Source of the DNA: a virus
Virus record (IMG/VR): IMGVR_UViG_3300013132_005564
Coordinates: 20,499-84,498 of that record
DNA length: 64,000 nucleotides
Direction: 5' to 3' (one strand)
Part shown: positions 57,659 through 64,000 of the stretch, piece after piece
Layout of the letters: every line of letters begins with the position of its first letter
How positions within the stretch are numbered: the stretch's first letter is position 1
Notes under the pieces: generated by a model
What the model was told of the DNA's origin: nothing
What the model saw: only the letters and a program-made list of their open reading frames with translations
Databases searched by the model: none
Program-made: the position numbers and the translations under genes

Positions 57659-59896
57659 TTGGACCCAAACGAAATACTCGCGAAGCTGGTCTCAGGCGAG
57701 CTCTTGGTCGTCGTCCAGCAGGAACCGACGAAGCCCGTCCCGACCAAACCCAAGCTCGTCCCCGAGGAGCAGGAGCTCGCCGACTCGCTCGTCGCCATCG
57801 CCAAGAAGTACGGCAAGTTCAACGAGGACGAGACCGGGATCTGGGCCGGCTACGAGACGGCCAAGAACAACGTCGTCGCGCACATCGGGGTCAAGTGCGC
57901 CAACTGCGCCCTGTACGAGGGCAACGGAGTGTGCAAGATCATCGCCCAGAAAGTCGAGGACGGCGGCAAGTGCAGGTTCGCCGTGATACCCGACGGGGTG
58001 GTCAACGGCGTCTACGACCCGGCCAAGACGCCCGTCGGTCCTGTCAGCTCTGGCATGCGGAAGATAAAGGTCAAGGAGGAATCGGCGGCCTCGTGTCCCA
58101 AGGCGACCAAGGACATAGCAACGAACCTGAAGAACAGGGCGAAGGCGATCAAGACTGCGACGTACGGGCCGCTGAACCCGAAGGAACCGAACGAGGCCTT
58201 TTACAAGAAGCTCGGCGCCGAGTGGGACGTCTCGGCGGACCAGGCGCGCAAGCAGAAGTGCGGCAACTGCTCAATGTTCATCGTCACGCCCGAGATGAAG
58301 TCGTGCATCGAGAAGGGCGTTACGGGCCCCAAGGGCAAGGACGAGTGGGAGGCGATCGACGGAGCAGGCCACCTCGGGTACTGCGAGGCCTTCGACTTCA
58401 AGTGCGCCTCGGAGAGGACCTGCAGGGCGTGGGTCACGGGCGGACCGATCACCAAGACGAAGTCGGTGAACGTCCGCCAGTCCGTGAAGGCGCTCGGGGC
58501 AACCATAGGCGGCAACACCGCGGTCACCGACGCCGCCGACATGATCGACCGGGACGGGGACGGAACGATATTCGACGGAACGCCAGACGAGCAACCAGTC
58601 AAGAGGAAGCCCGGCCGCGGCCAGCCATATCAAAGAATGGACAACTCCTTCCTCGAGAAGCGCAGGAGGAGGCACGTTGACCGGTCGCTCAGGGAGCAGG
58701 GCATCACCCCGACTCAGGGCAACCAAATACAGGAAATGGAAGATGGGTCGCTTCAGCTTTACGGACGCCCGGACGAGGAGAGGGAGGCGAGGGGACAGGC
58801 GAGGGCCGACTTCACCGTCGACGAGGACAGGAAGAGATTCGTGAACAACCAGCTCCGCAAGCGCGGGATCCAGGGCACGATGGGACCGTTCCGGGACGAC
58901 GAGGAGCGTCAGGCCAGGCGAGAGGCGAGGGACGAGTACAACCGTCGCATGAACGCGGGCAAGCCGAGACAGAAGCCGTCCATCGGGGAACCCGCCAAAC
59001 CGCCGGTGACGTATCCACCTGGATACGTTCCCGGAAAGCCTGCCGACAGGTACCCGGACCCCGGTGCGTACGTCCCGGGTAAACCAGTTGATCGTTACCC
59101 CCAGGCGCAGAAGCCGGGAGTTCGCTTCCCCACGGCCGACGACGCCAGGAAGGTGAACGAGCGAAAGTTCCCGCCCCCGAGGGGCTCGGCGAAACCAAGC
59201 ACCGGCGGCGTAGTGGACGACGGAAGGTACATCAACGACAACCCGCAGTTCTACGACTTCCAGACACCGGAGGACAGGCAAATCCTCGACCAGCGCAATG
59301 ACAAGAAGCGCCAGGCCGCGCACGACGCCGCCAAGGAGCGTTACGCCGCATCGGACAGGGAGAGGACTTCAAGTCGTCCCGCCCCGGCTAGGAAGCCAGA
59401 CCCGAGTTTCCAACCAGGCGCAATACCAACCGGCTCTCGGCAGGCAAATGATGCGGGCTTCAAACCTGGCGCAATACCGGGCGGATCTCGTCAAGTAAGA
59501 GATGCGGGGAGGGAACCGCGCAATCTAAAGGAACGCTTGGTCACCAACGTCTTCAAGGACGACGACGAGGATCGGGGACGAACGAGTGATCCATACCTGA
59601 GGAATCCATCGAATCGGCCTACGGCGGAAATGCCCGTTTATCGTAACACGAGGCCTACGGCGAAAATGCCCGTTTACGAGCCCCCGAAACAAACCGGTGG
59701 AGGGAGATTCAAGGATCGGGACGACCGACGACCGAGACCGGCGACCGTAAATCCTCGCGAAATTCCGGGCCGCGACGTGCAAAAGAATCCTCCGTCTCGT
59801 ACAAAACCGATAACCAGGACGCCGAATCCGAACCGCCCGAATCCCGACTCCGACCGAGATCAACGACCGCGTACCGGAAGAAATTTCGGCTCGTAG
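57659..59896 (+). CDS. Cys-rich virion-type protein with shared leader motif and disordered tail
   Basis: This is a 745-residue protein. TTG 57659 is chosen because GGGAG lies seven bases upstream and no other start precedes the first conserved domain. Residues about 78-112 hold C-x2-C-x8-C-x11-C (KCANCALY..GVC..GKCRF), like the small Cys4 domains of phage head proteins. A second Cys cluster (KCGNCSMF..SC..GYC..FKC..RTCRAWVTGGPI) spans about 200-262. ALGATIGG and DRDGDGTIFDGTP (about 280-305) then repeat the leader of the upstream proteins. The C-terminal 440 residues are low-complexity, basic and proline-rich, with small repeats (PGAIP.GSRQ, RPTA.MPVY). It has no AGM motif. The cysteines may bind zinc or iron-sulfur; its position after the capsid gene suggests a head protein. 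Confidence 0.8.
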   Translation: MDPNEILAKLVSGELLVVVQQEPTKPVPTKPKLVPEEQELADSLVAIAKKYGKFNEDETGIWAGYETAKNNVVAHIGVKCANCALYEGNGVCKIIAQKVEDGGKCRFAVIPDGVVNGVYDPAKTPVGPVSSGMRKIKVKEESAASCPKATKDIATNLKNRAKAIKTATYGPLNPKEPNEAFYKKLGAEWDVSADQARKQKCGNCSMFIVTPEMKSCIEKGVTGPKGKDEWEAIDGAGHLGYCEAFDFKCASERTCRAWVTGGPITKTKSVNVRQSVKALGATIGGNTAVTDAADMIDRDGDGTIFDGTPDEQPVKRKPGRGQPYQRMDNSFLEKRRRRHVDRSLREQGITPTQGNQIQEMEDGSLQLYGRPDEEREARGQARADFTVDEDRKRFVNNQLRKRGIQGTMGPFRDDEERQARREARDEYNRRMNAGKPRQKPSIGEPAKPPVTYPPGYVPGKPADRYPDPGAYVPGKPVDRYPQAQKPGVRFPTADDARKVNERKFPPPRGSAKPSTGGVVDDGRYINDNPQFYDFQTPEDRQILDQRNDKKRQAAHDAAKERYAASDRERTSSRPAPARKPDPSFQPGAIPTGSRQANDAGFKPGAIPGGSRQVRDAGREPRNLKERLVTNVFKDDDEDRGRTSDPYLRNPSNRPTAEMPVYRNTRPTAKMPVYEPPKQTGGGRFKDRDDRRPRPATVNPREIPGRDVQKNPPSRTKPITRTPNPNRPNPDSDRDQRPRTGRNFGS

Positions 59897-59906
59897 GAGG
59901 TAACTG

Positions 59907-60308
59907 ATGCAAAGGTTCTGGTACGGAGCGAAGGTCCTCAACGTGGTCGACGGAGACACCGTGGACCTCATGATCGACCTCGGGTTCAACGTTCACCACA
60001 AGATCAGGGTCCGTCTCTTCGGGGTCAACGCCCCCGAGTCAAGAACCAAGGACGCCTCCGAGAAGGAGATGGGCCTGAAGGCCAAGTCGTTCACCAAGGA
60101 CTGGCTCGACAGGCACCAGTGGGTGTTCGTGAACACCATCCCGGACAAGAACGACAAGTACGGGAGGATCCTCGCGAGGGTCTATTCCTCGGACAAGGTT
60201 GACGACCCGACGACGGCGTGCCTCAACGTCGACATCGTGCAGGCGGGGTTCGCCAGGGAGTACTATGGCGTCGGCGACAAGACCTGGGCGGAGTACAAGC
60301 ACAAGTGA
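59907..60308 (+). CDS. Staphylococcal-nuclease-like (TNase) protein
   Basis: This is a 133-residue protein from ATG 59907 with GGAGG seven bases upstream. It covers a complete SNase OB-fold: VVDGDTVDLMIDLG (13-26), the catalytic-type segment RVRLFGVNAPE (R36, E44) and YGRILARVY (R87). These align with the Asp, Arg35, Glu43 and Arg87 positions of micrococcal nuclease. The family cleaves DNA or RNA using calcium. No signal peptide is present, so it acts inside the cell or the virion. Phage copies may degrade host DNA or process recombination substrates; which applies here is not shown. Its stop overlaps the next start (GTGA). Confidence 0.88.
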   Translation: MQRFWYGAKVLNVVDGDTVDLMIDLGFNVHHKIRVRLFGVNAPESRTKDASEKEMGLKAKSFTKDWLDRHQWVFVNTIPDKNDKYGRILARVYSSDKVDDPTTACLNVDIVQAGFAREYYGVGDKTWAEYKHK

Positions 60309-60511
60309 GAGACGCGGACAAGATCGACCTTGACGAGAGGTTCGAGGCCATGGAGAAGCGCATATCGGAGCTGGAGGCGCTCGTGGCGTCGCTCTCCCTA
60401 CCCAAGCAGAGGAGCGACAAACCCCTGCCGGAGATTCCGAAGTTCGACTGGAAGAACCACCTAGGCATCGCAACCGTCTACGACATCTACAGCGGCAAGG
60501 CCGACCTCTAG
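60305..60511 (+). CDS. Small coiled-coil protein
   Basis: This is a 68-residue protein from GTG 60305, overlapping the nuclease stop as GTGA. Residues 8-34 (DERFEAMEKRISELEALVASL) form a short coiled coil, and a Pro-containing tail follows. No family is recognised. Its stop codon overlaps that of the convergent gene at CTAG (60508-60511). Confidence 0.6.
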   Translation: MRDADKIDLDERFEAMEKRISELEALVASLSLPKQRSDKPLPEIPKFDWKNHLGIATVYDIYSGKADL

Positions 60512-61107
60512 GCGGTCTCCCTCAGGGGGAGGAGGAAGCTCCCCGCCTCCCACATCAACCCGATCGAGGCGTATCCCATCACGTCCACGACGTTGTCCGT
60601 GATCGACTCGTTCTCCGGGTCGTCGGTCGCACCCCTCGCCACGAGGTTCTCGAGGCGCGCAACCTTGTCCTGGATCCTGACGATCAGACCGACCCTGCCG
60701 AACCTCCTGATGTTCTCGTGGCCGTAGTCCATCTGCTTCCTGACCAGCACCCCGTGCACGTGGTCGGCGACGCTGGTGCCAGACATCGTGGACTCCGGGC
60801 ACACCTGCGAACCGAACAGCCTCGCGTAGAAACCCACCTGTCTCCACGCCTCGGTCACAGCGGCGCCCGGCGCGGAGTCGCGCAACACGATGCCGTTCTC
60901 GTCAAACTGCAGGTCTATCAGGGAGTTCACGGACCTCCTGAGCATCCTGAGCATCCTGAGAGTTTCGTCCACCCCGTAATCGTCGATGTTCACCATCGGT
61001 CGGTAGTGATCTAGATAGAACGGCCTGCACACGTACTGCCCGCTCGCGTTGGGAAGGAACAGCAGGAGCGCGTCCATCGCGGCATCGTCCCACGTTGAGG
61101 CCTTCAC
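60508..61107 (-). CDS. DUF1599 / nucleotide modification associated domain 1 protein
   Basis: This is a 199-residue protein. I chose GTG 61107, 11 bases after the methyltransferase stop; the frame is open up to an ATG at 61161 that would overlap that gene. The C-terminal half contains YGHENIRRFGRVGLIVRIQDK, then RLENL, then ESITDNVVDVMGYASIGLMW. This is the signature of the DUF1599/Nmad1 group, related to MazG-type all-alpha nucleotide-binding folds and often found next to phage DNA-modification genes. It is the last gene of the ssb-methyltransferase operon. A role in base modification or in nucleotide-pool control is inferred from family and neighbours. Confidence 0.8.
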   Translation of the reverse strand: MKASTWDDAAMDALLLFLPNASGQYVCRPFYLDHYRPMVNIDDYGVDETLRMLRMLRRSVNSLIDLQFDENGIVLRDSAPGAAVTEAWRQVGFYARLFGSQVCPESTMSGTSVADHVHGVLVRKQMDYGHENIRRFGRVGLIVRIQDKVARLENLVARGATDDPENESITDNVVDVMGYASIGLMWEAGSFLLPLRETA

Positions 61108-61117
61108 CGGATCGAAC

Positions 61118-62653
61118 CTATTCAAGGACGGCCGCGTACTTCCTGGCGATCCACTCCGCAACGGGGGCGGCGACGCCGTTGCCGCACTGCTTGTACCTGT
61201 GCGTGTCGCTGACTTCCTTGCCCTCGTCGGTCCACCTCGTGTGGTCCCTGGGCCATCCCATCAGCGCCTCGCACTCCGATGGCATGAGCCTCCTCACGAC
61301 CATGTCCTGCACGACGCCGCTGGACTGCTTCGTCCCGGCGCGCAACGAGTGGTGAACCCCGCCGTCCACGAGCCTGTTGTTGTACTCGTCGTACGCGACG
61401 GCGCCGTCGGGCTCGATGACGAGGTTCTCGCCGCGTGACGACGGCACGCCGCCGTCACCGCCGGACCTGAGGGTCATGGCGAGACCGTCGTTGACGTCCG
61501 TGTGGGCCACGGCGTGGCCGGCGCCCCCGGTCCTGAGCGTCGGGAAGGCGATCTCGGACGGCTGGGCGTCGAGGCACTGGGTGTGGGAGAAACCGATCGC
61601 CTGCGCCACCATCGGGGTGTTCAGGCCGCCCGTGCCCATGAACGCCGTGAGCGTGTTCACCGTGTCCCCCTGCATCCTCACGCCGTCCTGCCGGTGCGGG
61701 TGGAAGACCATCGTATCCGGGAGCTCGTAGGCGATCAGGGTCTCGCTGCCGCCGCCGATGTCCCCGCCGGCCGCGCGGAGCGTTCCGATCCCGTCAACGT
61801 ACTTGGAGAAGCTCGACTGGGTGAACGCCTGAGTGCCAGACACGACGAGGTCGGTGGCGTCCTTGTGGTCGCGCGCCTTGATGGCGGATGCCGTCTGGTC
61901 GGAGGCGTAGTCGCCGAAACCGCGCATCCTGAACCCCTCCGGGTCCTGCTCGGTTTCTAGTCCGAAGTCGAGTTGCCCTTGTCCCAGTGCGGGTTCTTGT
62001 CCACGACCGCCTGCAGAGCCGCCTTCAGCCGGGGAGGAAGGGTCTTGTTTCTCCTGATGGCCCTTCTTAGAATGCCTGCGCAAGCCCTCGCCGACAGGTA
62101 GTATCGGGAAGGTACTTCGCTCTGCGGCGCCAGAATCGAAGAGAGAACACACGAAGACGCGCCTTCGTCGCTGGGGGATTCCGAAGTATTGCGCATCCAG
62201 CACTGCCCACTCGACAGCCACAGCCCCTGCGTCAGCCATTTCGTCGAGGACGACCCCGAAGTCAGCGCCCCCGTTGGAGTTGAGGGCTCCTGGGACGTTC
62301 TCCCATATTGCCAGTCTTGGAAAAGTTCCGTTTGTTGCATCGCGCATCTCCCTGATAATCCGCATCGCTTCGTGAAACAAACCGGACCGAGAACCGGTGA
62401 GACCGGCCCTCTTCCCGGCGACGGAGAGATCCTGGCATGGAGAGCCGAAGTTTATTGCGTCGACTGGCTCCAGCAACCTCCCGTTGACGTCCCTTACGTC
62501 GTAGTGCTTCGGAATGTCCGGCCAGTGCTTGCGGAGGATCCGCTGGCACTGCTCGTCCCATTCCGCCTGCCATCGGCAACGCCAGCCGGCGGCCTCAAAT
62601 CCGAGATCGAAGCCACCGACGCCGGCGAAAAGACTGCCGAAGGTCAGGGTCAG
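61118..62653 (-). CDS. C5-cytosine DNA methyltransferase, apparent CTG start
   Basis: This is a 511-residue protein that transfers a methyl group from SAM to C5 of cytosine in DNA. Motif I is TFGSLFAGVGGFDLGFEAAGW (split: FAGVGG at 9-14), motif IV has PCQ with C73 as catalytic nucleophile, ENV stands at 118-120, QRRRR at 161-165, and the closing RYKQCGNGVA is motif X. A long variable region between VIII and IX should carry the target recognition domain; the site cannot be predicted. Motif I lies upstream of every ATG, GTG or TTG in the frame. The frame is bounded upstream by a TGA, leaving only CTG codons at 62653 and 62647. CTG 62653 overlaps the ssb stop as CTGA and has GGGGAAG upstream. 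The nearest conventional start, TTG at 62476, would delete motif I. It is likely used for self-protection or marking of phage DNA. Confidence 0.9.
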   Translation of the reverse strand: MTLTFGSLFAGVGGFDLGFEAAGWRCRWQAEWDEQCQRILRKHWPDIPKHYDVRDVNGRLLEPVDAINFGSPCQDLSVAGKRAGLTGSRSGLFHEAMRIIREMRDATNGTFPRLAIWENVPGALNSNGGADFGVVLDEMADAGAVAVEWAVLDAQYFGIPQRRRRVFVCSLFDSGAAERSTFPILPVGEGLRRHSKKGHQEKQDPSSPAEGGSAGGRGQEPALGQGQLDFGLETEQDPEGFRMRGFGDYASDQTASAIKARDHKDATDLVVSGTQAFTQSSFSKYVDGIGTLRAAGGDIGGGSETLIAYELPDTMVFHPHRQDGVRMQGDTVNTLTAFMGTGGLNTPMVAQAIGFSHTQCLDAQPSEIAFPTLRTGGAGHAVAHTDVNDGLAMTLRSGGDGGVPSSRGENLVIEPDGAVAYDEYNNRLVDGGVHHSLRAGTKQSSGVVQDMVVRRLMPSECEALMGWPRDHTRWTDEGKEVSDTHRYKQCGNGVAAPVAEWIARKYAAVLE

Positions 62654-63138
62654 AAGGGCTCTTCCCCGTCAAACGCAGGCTGGTTCGAGCCACCGACCCG
62701 TGCGGGTTGCTTGGACTGCGACACGGCGGTGCCGCGAAGGTTGCCGCGACCCTGCTCCTTGCCGTTGCCTTCGCCCTGCGGGCGTTGCTTGCGGTCAAAC
62801 TTCTCGATGGAGCGGACCGAGATCCCGATCTCGTCGGCGAGCACGTGGATGGCCGAGCGCTTCTTGCCCGTCTCCTTGTCGTCCCAGCTCTCCTGCTCGA
62901 GGCGGCCGGTCACGGTGACGCGGACTCCCTTGGCCAGGACTCCGGCGCCGTCCTCGGCGAGGTTCCTCCAGGCGACGACGTTGAAGAAAGAGGTCTTCTC
63001 CTGCTTCTCGCCCTTGGCGTCGGTCCAGTAGTTGTTTACCGCGACGGAGAACTGCAGCTTGGCAGTCCCCGAATCGAAGTACCTCACCTCGGGGTCGGCC
63101 GTGAGGTTTCCGGTGATTGTTACAGGCGCTAGTGACAT
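62650..63138 (-). CDS. ssb: Single-stranded DNA-binding protein
   Basis: This is a 162-residue protein from ATG 63138 with AGGAGG eight bases upstream. Residues 1-105 form an SSB OB-fold: APVTITGNLTADPEVRYFDSG, LQFSVAVNN, TSFFNVVAWRNLAED and KGVRVTVTGRLEQESW. A Gly/Gln-rich flexible region follows. The end is FDGEEPF, the acidic, Phe-terminated tip that docks replication and repair proteins. It covers ssDNA during replication and recombination. It is the first gene of a leftward operon with the methyltransferase and DUF1599 genes, transcribed from the promoter at 63178-63206. Confidence 0.92.
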   Translation of the reverse strand: MSLAPVTITGNLTADPEVRYFDSGTAKLQFSVAVNNYWTDAKGEKQEKTSFFNVVAWRNLAEDGAGVLAKGVRVTVTGRLEQESWDDKETGKKRSAIHVLADEIGISVRSIEKFDRKQRPQGEGNGKEQGRGNLRGTAVSQSKQPARVGGSNQPAFDGEEPF

Positions 63139-63177
63139 GTCAGTATCCTCCTCGTGTCGGTTGAATTCGCCACTCGC

Positions 63178-63206
63178 AGCATACCATGCCAGACAGTATC
63201 GGTCAA
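63178..63206 (-). promoter_or_regulatory. Sigma70-type promoter of the ssb operon
   Basis: On the minus strand TTGACC (63201-63206) and TATGCT (63178-63183) are separated by 17 bases. Transcription would start near 63171, leaving a leader of about 33 bases that contains the ssb AGGAGG. The 96-base gap to the rightward gene contains nothing else convincing. Confidence 0.75.
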
Positions 63207-63234
63207 GGGCCAACCCCGTGGTAGCCTGAACGAC

Positions 63235-63513
63235 ATGACCGCAGGACCCATGACGCCCGAGAAGGCGCGACTGTACGTGATAGACCAGCTGCAGGACGCC
63301 ATGTTCGAGATGTCGTTTGATCCCGACGGGACCGACTCCGACCAGAAGGAGTTGTTCGATCGTTGCGGGGACATAGCCCGCGGGATAATGGAACTCACCC
63401 ACGCGGAGGTGACGGCGGTTGACGAGGACGGCAACGCCCACCTGAAGTTCGTGCTCGCGCACCTCAGCGACGGGAAGATACCGCCCAGGGACGGCAAAAA
63501 GATAGCCTCCTGA
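63235..63513 (+). CDS. Small acidic hypothetical protein
   Basis: This is a 92-residue protein from ATG 63235, divergent from ssb; upstream codons in the frame overlap the ssb promoter and lack conserved features. The sequence is acidic with two helices (TPEKARLYVIDQLQDAMFEM and QKELFDRCGDIARGIMELTH) and a short beta hairpin (AEVTAVDEDGNAHLKFVLA). The family is not recognised. No clear Shine-Dalgarno is visible, so translation may be weak or start elsewhere. Confidence 0.6.
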   Translation: MTAGPMTPEKARLYVIDQLQDAMFEMSFDPDGTDSDQKELFDRCGDIARGIMELTHAEVTAVDEDGNAHLKFVLAHLSDGKIPPRDGKKIAS

Positions 63514-63524
63514 TTTCCCCCGCA

Positions 63525-63761
63525 GTGAAGGACGAGAACAGCCTTGATCCGGCTTTCGTCAAATCGGAATTGGACCAAGCGGAAAAGAAGATCAACAACA
63601 TCGTCTGCGAACATCACTGGTTCGCGTCGGAGTTCGGTCCGTATTCGCCACTACACCCCAACGGCGAAAAAGAAGACGAGTTTCTTCACGCCCTCGGAAT
63701 GGCTCACGATTGGCTGAGGCAGGCGATGGTGTACTACGACGAAATGCACGAAAACGAATAG
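63525..63761 (+). CDS. Small hypothetical protein
   Basis: This is a 78-residue acidic protein from GTG 63525, 11 bases after the previous stop. It contains NNIVCEHHWFASEFGPYSP and an amphipathic C-terminal helix. The stop codon TAG ends directly against the 3' end of the convergent tmRNA gene. No family is recognised and the ribosome site is weak. Confidence 0.55.
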   Translation: MKDENSLDPAFVKSELDQAEKKINNIVCEHHWFASEFGPYSPLHPNGEKEDEFLHALGMAHDWLRQAMVYYDEMHENE

Positions 63762-64000
63762 TGGAGCTGGGGGGAATCGAACCCCCGTCCGAGCGGATGC
63801 CGAAGAGATTGCTACGACCGTTCCCGTTTCGAAGCTGACGCTGCGTCGCCGACGGGTCGGCTATCTAGTTACCTAGACCGCGTCTCGTCTTTCCAAGAGG
63901 TCATCGGTCTTTCCCAACGTCAGCGTGCTTTCCCGCTGTCATCCTCCGCTTCTGTTGCCGGGCTGCGGTGGATCGGCCCCGTGCGACCTTGCGGCTCACG
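63762..64000 (-). ncRNA. ssrA: tmRNA (SsrA), 3' part; 5' end outside window
   Basis: On the minus strand the end reads GGACGGGGGTTCGATTCC then CCCCAGCTCCA, the canonical T-arm and acceptor 3' strand of tmRNA. CCA is not encoded (the next bases are CTA). Upstream are several G-rich and A-rich segments that could form the pseudoknots. The tRNA-like 5' strand and probably the tag reading frame lie beyond base 64000. tmRNA with SmpB rescues stalled ribosomes and tags the unfinished protein for degradation. A phage-borne copy presumably supports translation during infection. Confidence 0.85.

Noticed and set aside
62262-62579. Separate small minus-strand gene ahead of the methyltransferase
   Set aside because: The overlapping frame encodes methyltransferase motif I to motif IV, so this frame is a shadow.
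63161-63187. TTGAAT ... TACCAT as a rightward promoter for the small gene at 63235
   Set aside because: The spacer is only 15 bases and both boxes are poor; the minus-strand promoter in the same DNA is much better.
63920-63960. Candidate tmRNA tag frame ATEAEDDSGKAR ending in TGA on the minus strand
   Set aside because: It lacks the usual hydrophobic/Ala-Ala end and lies only about 190 bases from the 3' end, closer than tags usually do; the true tag is probably beyond the window.

Overview
The window is GC-rich DNA from a tailed double-stranded DNA phage. The clearest landmarks are an HK97-fold major capsid protein (56167-57513), a phage-type SSB, a C5-cytosine DNA methyltransferase, a DUF1599/Nmad1-type protein, a micrococcal-nuclease-like protein and the 3' part of a tmRNA gene. 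The base composition, the tmRNA and the style of the virion genes suggest an actinobacterial host; this is an inference. Terminase, portal, prohead protease and tail genes are not recognisable here. Coding density is nearly complete, neighbouring genes usually overlap by a few bases, and no gap exceeds about 150 bases.

Left and centre (1-55835, all + strand). Six giant reading frames dominate: a 5'-truncated one of at least 2085 codons, then 1763, 3764, 917, 1827 and 5330 codons. Smaller genes lie between them (disordered repeat proteins, an acidic PepSY/DUF6582-like protein, a very basic protein and several unknowns). The giants share two protein-level signatures. The first is an N-terminal leader with a Pro/Ala-[TI]-IG element, an acidic DxDxDG-like loop ending in [YVF]-[ED]-G, and often GRG(V/I)xDPTPG. 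The second is a recurrent boundary motif, roughly D-G-x-[DNS]-A-G-M-[SAGT]. I count 27 AGM sites and several AAM/AGI variants. The DNA between sites looks like separate modules: DEDDh exonuclease, five tandem HTH units, SLOG-like, ADP-ribosyltransferase-like, GNAT, KTSC-like, three HExxH regions, Clp-N-like, Nudix and a zeta-toxin-like kinase. One module is duplicated with AGM at each end. My main hypothesis is that these are virion polyproteins: a leader sends them into the procapsid, a protease cuts at AGM/AAM, and the pieces are a cargo of effectors delivered with the DNA.

Right (55832-60511, + strand). A small protein, the capsid gene with a hairpin terminator, a Cys-rich protein carrying the same leader signature and a disordered tail, an SNase-like nuclease and a small coiled-coil protein.

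Far right (60508-64000). A leftward operon ssb > C5 methyltransferase > DUF1599 protein runs from a good sigma70-type promoter. The methyltransferase keeps its motif I only if it starts at a CTG overlapping the ssb stop codon. Two small rightward genes follow, and then the leftward tmRNA, which runs off the end of the window.
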